Both the position numbers and the translations under genes were made by a program. The notes below the pieces were generated by a model. The model had not been told where the DNA came from and searched no databases. It was given only the letters and a program-made list of their open reading frames with translations. Below, one piece after another: positions 58,347 through 64,000 of a stretch of 64,000 nucleotides of DNA. Within the stretch, counting starts at the first letter, position 1; the number at the start of each line of letters is the position of its first letter. The stretch lies in the NCBI GenBank assembly GCA_947445035.1, contig CANFCK010000008.1:124001-188000 (forward strand), in the 5' to 3' direction. The stretch is from Deltaproteobacteria bacterium. Its GTDB lineage: Bacteria; Myxococcota_A; UBA796; SXON01.

Positions 58347-59459
58347 CTACGGCGAAACCCCCAGGCGCCGGAGCCCCGCCGCCGCGGCCACCCTGGTGCG
58401 AAGTGAAGCGTCGGTCGCCAAGGAGTCGAGCGCCGCACGGTCGCCGGGAAGCGGGTGTTTTGCTAGTGCCACCGCCGTTTCCTCGCGCTCGGTATCGCCT
58501 CGGCTGGCCAGGAAGTCTCGCAAGAGCGCGTGCGCGTCCTCGTCGTTGCGGGCGCCGAGCGCGCGCACGGCGTCGGGCCAAGCGTCGGTGGCCAGGTCGG
58601 GGCTGGCGGCGCCTGGAGGCAACTCGGACCGGGCCACGCGGGCGAGGCGCGCGGCGGGGATCGAGGAGCGGCGTAGCGCCGCCCCGGCCGCCGGTACGGG
58701 GCAGGTCGCCAGGCTCCAAGCCGTGTCGTCGCGCAGGCCCTCGTCGCGGTCGTGCAACAGGCGCGTCGCCGCTGTCAGCGCGCCGGGGACTGCATTCTGG
58801 AGCATGCCGCACAGTAGTGCCGGTCGCGCCAGGGGCTCCACCCGGTGGTAGGCCGCCCGCCAAGGGAGTTCCGGGTCGCTGATCGCGCGGAAGATGTCGG
58901 GCTCGATGGGCAGGGTGCTCAACAGAAAGATCGCCTCCAACCTGGTGCGTGCTGCAGGTGCCCCGGCCTTCGTCCCGGCCACGAGTAGCCCGAGCGCGGC
59001 ACCGGAGGCGGGCGCTTCCGAGGCCGCCTTTGCGACCCGTTCGCGCGCAACGGGATCTGGCCGCTCCGCCAGTGTCATCGCCGCGAATCCGCGAATCCGC
59101 GGGTCGGCGGTCACCGCGCCGGACGCCAGGGCCCATAGATGCTCGCCGGCCTCAGAGCTGCCAGAGTATTGGCGAAGACCCTCGATTACCGCCAACCGAA
59201 CCCGGTCGTCATCCCGATGCATGAGCGCCAACGCCGGCGCCAACCCACACAGTCCCGCCTCCGGCCCGCAGGGCAAGGGATCACGAAGCAGGCTCGCCAC
59301 CGCGAGCGCCTGCACCCCGCCATCCGACGCTGCGAGCCCCGCAAGGAGCACCACTTCGGGCGTTTGGGCGGTGACCGGCGCGTCCCGTTCGCCGCCCGCG
59401 TCCACCATCGGGACCAGCGGTGCCCACCGCACGCACCCCGCCAGCACCAGGACCATCAT
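58347..59459 (-). CDS. HEAT-repeat lipoprotein
   Basis: 370 residues. A short signal peptide with lipobox 'LAGC' (Cys9) is followed by Ala/Leu/Arg-rich helical repeats of HEAT or phycobilisome-lyase type, for example 'RVRLAVIEGLRQYSGSSE', 'RIRGFAAMTLAERPDP' and 'SLRTRVAAAAGLRRLG'. Such solenoids act as protein-binding scaffolds. The ATG at 59459 overlaps the stop of the two-FHA gene by four bases. The gene is the third of a run of FHA/HEAT/PilZ genes with touching ends. Partner proteins are unknown. Confidence 0.78.
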   Translation of the reverse strand: MMVLVLAGCVRWAPLVPMVDAGGERDAPVTAQTPEVVLLAGLAASDGGVQALAVASLLRDPLPCGPEAGLCGLAPALALMHRDDDRVRLAVIEGLRQYSGSSEAGEHLWALASGAVTADPRIRGFAAMTLAERPDPVARERVAKAASEAPASGAALGLLVAGTKAGAPAARTRLEAIFLLSTLPIEPDIFRAISDPELPWRAAYHRVEPLARPALLCGMLQNAVPGALTAATRLLHDRDEGLRDDTAWSLATCPVPAAGAALRRSSIPAARLARVARSELPPGAASPDLATDAWPDAVRALGARNDEDAHALLRDFLASRGDTEREETAVALAKHPLPGDRAALDSLATDASLRTRVAAAAGLRRLGVSP

Positions 59460-61492
59460 CGCAAGAGCGCATCCGTCCGCGTGCGCGCCTTCTGCGAGAG
59501 GGGATCGGACTCGTCGTCCACGTACAGCTGCACCTTGTGGTACAGCGATACCGCCTTGTCGTCCTGCCCGAGACCCTCAAGCGTGCGCGCCTCTTTGTAG
59601 AGCTCGCTGGCCAGCTCCTTGAGGTGGCGCCGCGCCTCTGCGAGCCGGGCCACCGCGGCTTCGTTGTAGGGGTCGATCCGGACGACCTCGTTCAGCCGCT
59701 TGCGTGCGGTCAGCCAGTCGCCGGCCTTCACTGCTGCGGTTGCGTCGGACCATGCCGCCTTGCTTTCGGACTTCATGCGGTCCTTCGCGGTGCGCATGCC
59801 TTCTTCGGCCTGGTAGTACTCTGGTGAGCTGCGACTCGGGTCCGCGGCCATGACCGCCTCGAATCCTTTCATTGCCTTGCCGTAGGCGCCCTTGTCCAGA
59901 TCCGCGCGTGCGGAGGCGAGCCGTCCGCCGACTTCCTTGGCTTGGGCGGCGGCCTTGCCGGCTGAGGCGGCGCGAGAGACGGCGGACTGGCGGGCGTCCA
60001 GGCTGGAACGCGCCGCCAGCAACTCTGCGTCGTCGGGGGAAAGGGCGCTGGCCTCGTCCAAGACTGCTCGGGCGTGGACCACGGTGAGGTCCCCAGCCGC
60101 GGCCTTGGCGACCGCATCGAGCGCCTTGGCCTTGGCGTCGGCACGCGCGCTGTCGCTCGTGGTGCGGGAAACCAACGCGCCGCGCACTTCGGTGAGGGTG
60201 ATGAACTCGCAGGCCAAAAAACCCATCCGACGGGCGTCGGCGTGCCCGGAGTCGAGCTGGAGCACGCGATAGAACGCCCCCGCCGCCTCGAAGTATTGAC
60301 CCGACGCAAAGTGCTGCATGCCCTCGGCCATCAGCGGATCCGTCGCGGCTCGATCAGCGGGCGCGGCCGTCGTTACCGAGGTCGCGATGGCGGCGGGCGC
60401 GGCTGGGGCGCTGGCGGCGGTTGGCGGAGGCGCCGCCGCCGCGACCGGCTTGATGAAGCTGGCGAGCAGGTCGCTGGCGGCCTTTCCGCCGAGCATCACC
60501 AGGGTGATGGCGAGCAGTCCGGCCGAAATCTGATTGATGGGACGGGCGAAAAACCCGGTTCCGCGCCGGGCGCCGCCAGACAGGCGTTTCCCACCCCGCG
60601 CACGCGCCGGGTTGACGTCGAGCTCGACCGCGTCCGGGCCGGGGCGGAACCGAGGGGGCGGCTCGGGGTCGGGGATGGAGGTCGTGACCCCAGCGGGGGG
60701 GAAAGGCAGGACCGGTTGGGCCGGGGCGCTGCGTGCTGGGAGCGCCTGCACACCCGGAGGTGGGGGGGGCGGGGGGAGAGCGCGCCCCGGAGCGCTCACC
60801 AGCGCCTCCATGTAGGACTCCGTGCCCTCGCCGGCCGTCGCCAGCGCGTAGCGCAGCTCGACGGTGCCGATCCGGATGCGGTCGCCATCTTCCAGTCGCC
60901 GCTCGCGGACGCGCCGACCGTTGACGAAGGTGCCGTTGCTGGAGCCGTTGTCTCGAAGCGTGGCGACGCCTGCGTCGCAGACGATCTCAGCGTGCACGCG
61001 TGACGACGCGGGCTCTGGCAGGACCACCACGCATCGATCCGACCGTCCCAGGGTCACCGTGCCGACAGAGGGCAGCGGGAATTCACGCGTCGGCATCTTG
61101 TGCGCCGAGGTGACGACCAGGTTGGCGGTGTTCGGAACCGACTGCAACGGCACGGTCTCGTCGCGACCGTCCGTCACCTCCGCGGCGTTTGCGGCTTCAG
61201 GCCGAAGCTCGACTCGCAGCGTGAACGGTTCGATGACGACCTCGTCTCCGTGGCCGAGCACCTGCCTCGTGACCAGGCGGCCCTTGAAGGCCATGCCGTT
61301 TCCGCTGCCGAGATCTTCGACGACCACCGTGGTGTCCGCCACTTCGATGCGAGCATGTCGTCGCGACACACCAACGTCAGCCAGCACCACGTCGTTGTCG
61401 TCGGCGCGGCCCACTTGCACCACACCGGGCATCAAGATCAGGCGGCGGGGGGAGTGCCCCTGGCGGAGAATGTGAAGTTCGACTTGGGTCAC
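59456..61492 (-). CDS. Protein with two FHA domains, membrane segment and TPR-like tail
   Basis: 678 residues from GTG 61492, which overlaps the preceding stop (GTGA). Two FHA domains lie near residues 1-95 ('VQVGRADDNDVVL', 'VSRRHARIEV', 'GSGNGMAFKG') and 110-205 ('VTLGRSDRCVVVL', 'SSRVHAEIV', 'GSSNGTFVNG'). A Pro-rich linker and one hydrophobic helix near 315-335 follow, then about 320 residues of Ala/Lys-rich helical repeats with 'FASGQYFEAAGAFYRVLQLDSGHADA', split as TPR-like units. FHA domains bind phosphothreonine, so the protein may assemble a kinase-controlled complex at the membrane. A longer start would overlap the next FHA gene and is not supported. Confidence 0.8.
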   Translation of the reverse strand: MTQVELHILRQGHSPRRLILMPGVVQVGRADDNDVVLADVGVSRRHARIEVADTTVVVEDLGSGNGMAFKGRLVTRQVLGHGDEVVIEPFTLRVELRPEAANAAEVTDGRDETVPLQSVPNTANLVVTSAHKMPTREFPLPSVGTVTLGRSDRCVVVLPEPASSRVHAEIVCDAGVATLRDNGSSNGTFVNGRRVRERRLEDGDRIRIGTVELRYALATAGEGTESYMEALVSAPGRALPPPPPPPGVQALPARSAPAQPVLPFPPAGVTTSIPDPEPPPRFRPGPDAVELDVNPARARGGKRLSGGARRGTGFFARPINQISAGLLAITLVMLGGKAASDLLASFIKPVAAAAPPPTAASAPAAPAAIATSVTTAAPADRAATDPLMAEGMQHFASGQYFEAAGAFYRVLQLDSGHADARRMGFLACEFITLTEVRGALVSRTTSDSARADAKAKALDAVAKAAAGDLTVVHARAVLDEASALSPDDAELLAARSSLDARQSAVSRAASAGKAAAQAKEVGGRLASARADLDKGAYGKAMKGFEAVMAADPSRSSPEYYQAEEGMRTAKDRMKSESKAAWSDATAAVKAGDWLTARKRLNEVVRIDPYNEAAVARLAEARRHLKELASELYKEARTLEGLGQDDKAVSLYHKVQLYVDDESDPLSQKARTRTDALLR

Positions 61493-62460
61493 TTTCCGCG
61501 CGCCTTGGTCAGCGCCTCGGCGGCGCGCTGATGCAGCGGATCGGTCGCCTCGGGTACCAGGAGCAGCACGGTCTCCCATGAGGCCACGGCCTGCTGCACC
61601 TGCATGCTGTCCCAGTAGCGCATTCCGGCATCCAGCTGCATCTGTGCCTTCTCCGCGATCTCGGCGTTGAGGCGCTCCACGCGCACCCGACAGATCTCGC
61701 AGGCTGGATCGAGCGTGAGCGCCAGCTGGTAGCCCTGGCGGGCTTCGTTGAGCCGGCCGGTCTCGTATTGGGCGTGCGCGCGCTCGACCAACTCGGTGGC
61801 GGTCGTTCCCCCCGGCGCCGAAAGCCCACCGGCCGGAGCGACTGGGACTGCGGTGGGCGCGAGCACGTCGGCGAGTGTCGGCGTGGCGACGGGAGCGGGC
61901 ACCGGCGCTCCGTCGGCGGGCAGGACGGTGCTCAGGGAGTAGGCCGGGCCGCCGCTGGGCGTGGTCGCGACGGCGTCGCCGCGCAACCAACCGTAGGCGC
62001 CAAAACAACCAATACAGCCTGCCGTCATGACGCCTGCGAGGGCGAAGGGCCAAACCTTCCACCGCCGAGCCGGCGCCTCGTCCCCGACCACGACCGTTCG
62101 TGCATCGAGCCGAGATCGCGGGTTTGCCGGCGCCTTCGCCGGCGGCACCGACGCGCCAGGGTCCTGCAACTCAAAGACAAAGGAATGACCGCCGACCGTG
62201 ACTTGATCGCCCGGCTTGAGGGTCCGATGGTCGGCCACGCGCTCGGCGTTGACGAAAACCCCGTTTCGGGAACCTGCATCCTGCACCCACACGGCGCCAT
62301 TATGCAGGATGACCCGTGCGTGTTGCCTGCTGACGCCCGCGTCGTCAATCCACACCTCGTTCCCAGGCTCGCGCCCGAGGCGAATGCCCGTGGCGGTGAC
62401 TGCGAATCTTTGCCCCGAAAGGGTTCCCCCGACCCCGACGAGCACCGGTACCGGTTCCAT
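61489..62460 (-). CDS. FHA-domain membrane protein with TPR-like tail
   Basis: 323 residues. FHA domain near 1-100: 'IRLGREPGNEVWI', 'VSRQHARVIL', 'AGSRNGVFVNAERV'. A transmembrane helix near 136-158 ('PFALAGVMTAGCIGCFGAYGW') is followed by an Ala/Pro-rich spacer and a C-terminal TPR-like segment with 'AHAQYETGRLNEARQGYQLAL' trimmed. It looks like a shorter relative of the two-FHA protein encoded directly downstream, and may be its partner. The ATG at 62460 is the first gene start of the operon; 36 bases separate it from the divergent gene at 62497. Confidence 0.8.
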   Translation of the reverse strand: MEPVPVLVGVGGTLSGQRFAVTATGIRLGREPGNEVWIDDAGVSRQHARVILHNGAVWVQDAGSRNGVFVNAERVADHRTLKPGDQVTVGGHSFVFELQDPGASVPPAKAPANPRSRLDARTVVVGDEAPARRWKVWPFALAGVMTAGCIGCFGAYGWLRGDAVATTPSGGPAYSLSTVLPADGAPVPAPVATPTLADVLAPTAVPVAPAGGLSAPGGTTATELVERAHAQYETGRLNEARQGYQLALTLDPACEICRVRVERLNAEIAEKAQMQLDAGMRYWDSMQVQQAVASWETVLLLVPEATDPLHQRAAEALTKARGK

Positions 62461-62468
62461 GCGTCGGT

Positions 62469-62474
62469 GATAAT
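62469..62474 (+). promoter_or_regulatory. Putative -10 element GATAAT
   Basis: GATAAT in the 36-base divergent gap, with a leader of about 20 bases carrying GGGAGGG (62487-62493) before the ATG at 62497. It is the best -10 match near this gene; no -35 was assigned. Confidence 0.35.
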
Positions 62475-62496
62475 CCGAAACCGACCGGGAGGGTGG

Positions 62497-62925
62497 ATGG
62501 AGTCTGTGCTGGGGCTGTTTCGGGAGGGGGGGCCGAGCATGGTGGCGCTCCTGAGCGCGGACTGCTCGTGCTGCTCGTTGTGGGTCCCGGCGATGCTGTT
62601 GGGACTGGTGCTCCGGCGTGGAATCGGGCGGCGGATCGCCCAAGTCGTGGCGGTGTTTTTGTTGATCGGGACGCTCGTTCCGCTGGTCGTTGGCATCGCG
62701 GGGTGGCAGGCGGGCGTGTCCTCGACCGACCGGGCTGCCGCGATTGTCGACCCCGAGTACGTCGCCGCGCTGCGGGCCGTGGGCCTGGCCGAGGCGGAGA
62801 TCCCACTCCGGTTTGGGGTATCGAGCATGCTCGGGCTGCTCCTGATCTCGCTCCTTCCGGCGCTCCTCGCCTTTCGGGCGGAGGCGGAGGTCGAAGAAGA
62901 GGAGGAGGCGCGGTCGGGCGGATGA
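62497..62925 (+). CDS. Small membrane protein, possibly ExbB/TolQ-like N-terminal part
   Basis: 142 residues with about three hydrophobic helices (near 14-32, 45-63 and 108-125) and an acidic C-terminus. The opening 'SVLGLFREGGPSMVALLS' resembles the start of MotA/TolQ/ExbB proteins ('F-x-x-G-G-x-x-M'), but the protein is too short for the family and lacks its long cytoplasmic loop. A Cys cluster 'ADCSCCSLW' lies at the first helix. GGGAGGG precedes the ATG. Function unknown. Confidence 0.62.
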   Translation: MESVLGLFREGGPSMVALLSADCSCCSLWVPAMLLGLVLRRGIGRRIAQVVAVFLLIGTLVPLVVGIAGWQAGVSSTDRAAAIVDPEYVAALRAVGLAEAEIPLRFGVSSMLGLLLISLLPALLAFRAEAEVEEEEEARSGG

Positions 62926-62930
62926 TCTCG

Positions 62931-63320
62931 CTACGGGGCGGTTCCCAGCATGTAGAGCTCGAGGATCGAGGGCCAGAGGGTCTGAACGAGCCAGCCGAGC
63001 AGGTCCCGGTACATGCCGAAAAGTGCAGCCTGGACAACCAGAATCAACAAGGACAAGCTCATCAGGCCGAAGGAGCGCTGGCGCACCTTGCGTGCCTCAT
63101 GACCGACCGCCGCGGTGGAGATGCCGGCATCGGCGCGGGCGATTTCATCGCCTGACCGTGTCCAGGTGTAGATGGCGATGAACGCCCCGAAGGGGCCGGA
63201 GCAGCAGCAGGGTCCAATCGCCACCATCACCGCGGCGGCCGTCAGCCAGCGCCAGAGGTGCGGCATGGGGTCCGGGCGCTCTGGAACCCCGGCGCCATCG
63301 AAGAGATCGTCGACGCCCAC
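62931..63320 (-). CDS. Small membrane protein with Cys cluster, unknown function
   Basis: 129 residues from GTG 63320, which directly follows the stop of the acyltransferase gene on the same strand. Two hydrophobic helices lie near 24-50 and 85-105. The first contains 'IGPCCCSGPFGAFIAIYTW' with three adjacent Cys. Between them is a charged segment 'TRSGDEIARADAGISTAAVGHEARKVRQ'. No family recognised. Its convergent neighbour also has a Cys cluster at its first helix, which may be coincidence. Confidence 0.62.
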   Translation of the reverse strand: MGVDDLFDGAGVPERPDPMPHLWRWLTAAAVMVAIGPCCCSGPFGAFIAIYTWTRSGDEIARADAGISTAAVGHEARKVRQRSFGLMSLSLLILVVQAALFGMYRDLLGWLVQTLWPSILELYMLGTAP

Positions 63321-64000
63321 CTACTCCTTCCGAAGCAAGAGGCGCTCGAGCATGGCGACGTACTCAGCCGCCGAGTCCGCATGGACGCTTACGCCGCCCT
63401 CGGGCGCCACGAGCAAGACGGCGTCCTCGCGTAGCGCCCTGGCGGCGTTCTGGAGGTTCACCACGTTGAGGGCCTCGGGGCGAGCCAGCTCGTCGGCGGC
63501 CAGCATCGCGCGCCCACGAGCCAGCGCGTCGGCGGGCAGCGATTTCCAGTTGGAGCGCCCATCGCGTGCGGTGAGTAACAAGAGCAGGTAGGACTCCAGG
63601 AAGTTTGCGGTGAGGTTGGCGATCTCGCCGATGCGGGCACGGTCTTTGACGATCACCCGGTCGCCTTGAAGTTCGACCGCGCCGTAGGCCTCGAGCGCCG
63701 CCACTGCGCGCCGTTCAAGCTCGGACTCGCCGGCGTCGGGATCCAGGACGAATTCGTAGCGCAACAGGAATTGTTGCGTGGTGAAGAGGCGATTGACCGC
63801 GTCGAGGTCGATCTCGTCGGCACCGAGCGCCCGCACTGCCGCTGCGAAGTAGGCCGCCGGCGCCAGGGCGTGGAGCACGGCATTCTTGTGGTACTCCATG
63901 CTCACCCGACGTTCCTGCGACACGATGTAGACCGTGTCCAGGCCCTCTTTGACCTCCGACAGCATCTTGGCGGCCAGGAACCGCGTCAGCGCCTCGTCGA
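63321..64000 (-). CDS. Probable glycerol-3-phosphate acyltransferase, C-terminal part
   Basis: The reading frame is open to the window edge and ends with TAG at 63321-63323; about 226 codons are visible. The segment 'MEYHKNAVLHALAPAAYFAAAV' and the following helix-rich region with 'FTTQQFLLRYEFVLDPD' and 'ESELERRAVAALEAYGAV' resemble the C-terminal domain of PlsB-type acyltransferases, which acylate glycerol 3-phosphate at the start of phospholipid synthesis. The catalytic H-x4-D motif would be upstream, outside the window, so the assignment rests on the tail only. A small membrane gene follows without a gap. Confidence 0.55.
   Translation of the reverse strand, partial: DEALTRFLAAKMLSEVKEGLDTVYIVSQERRVSMEYHKNAVLHALAPAAYFAAAVRALGADEIDLDAVNRLFTTQQFLLRYEFVLDPDAGESELERRAVAALEAYGAVELQGDRVIVKDRARIGEIANLTANFLESYLLLLLTARDGRSNWKSLPADALARGRAMLAADELARPEALNVVNLQNAARALREDAVLLVAPEGGVSVHADSAAEYVAMLERLLLRKE

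Overview
The window is GC-rich (visibly well above 60%) and gene-dense, and it reads as a chromosomal segment of a member of the Myxococcota, probably an uncultured lineage. The evidence is the mix of families: three long Ser/Thr kinases with ATPase and TPR tails, several FHA and PilZ proteins, two proteins ending in a Cys / hydrophobic / Arg tail of the MYXO-CTERM type, MopE/thrombospondin-type Asp-rich repeats, and lipid or polyketide genes. I saw no rRNA, tRNA, CRISPR array, insertion sequence or prophage. No stretch longer than about 200 bases lacks a gene or gene remnant.

Layout. 1-4577: end of a secreted Asp-rich protein, pgsA, a lytic transglycosylase, a PaiB-like flavin protein and recQ. 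4604-13804: three tandem Ser/Thr kinase-ATPase-TPR proteins. 13954-17918: comEC, a PilZ protein and an OmpA-like protein with type 3 repeats, closely packed. 17925-25432 (minus): a thioredoxin/TPR protein, a porin-like protein, a membrane FHA protein, DUF192, TadC, aroE and ribF. 25460-32534: a beta-helix surface protein, a broken nucleotidyltransferase with a small partner ORF, a YceI / c-heme / c-heme operon, a frameshifted sulfatase-modifying-factor-like gene, a lipoprotein and a membrane protein.

32515-50884 is the most distinctive region and looks like one or two lipid/polyketide loci. On the minus strand a fatty acyl-AMP ligase, a free acyl carrier protein and a 2015-residue synthase are tightly linked. 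The synthase has the order KS-AT-ACP-KR-DH followed by an alpha-oxoamine synthase (the serine palmitoyltransferase fold). The gene set predicts that a fatty acid is activated, extended once, reduced and dehydrated to a 2-enoyl thioester, then released by condensation with an amino acid. This would give a sphingoid-like amino enone. A class III aminotransferase and an EamA exporter lie on one side, and DsbA/DsbB and a hotdog thioesterase on the other. On the plus strand a DpgA-type type III polyketide synthase is followed by a crotonase-fold protein, a GNAT protein and a small conserved protein.

50976-64000 holds flavoproteins, an M28 peptidase, a TlpA-like lipoprotein and a run of FHA, HEAT and PilZ proteins with overlapping stop and start codons. 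The last gene is the C-terminal part of a probable glycerol-3-phosphate acyltransferase cut by the window edge.

Several gene starts are preceded at 5-8 nt by a TANNNT hexamer, which suggests that leaderless mRNAs are used. All functional statements are from reading the sequence and from family knowledge; no database search was run.
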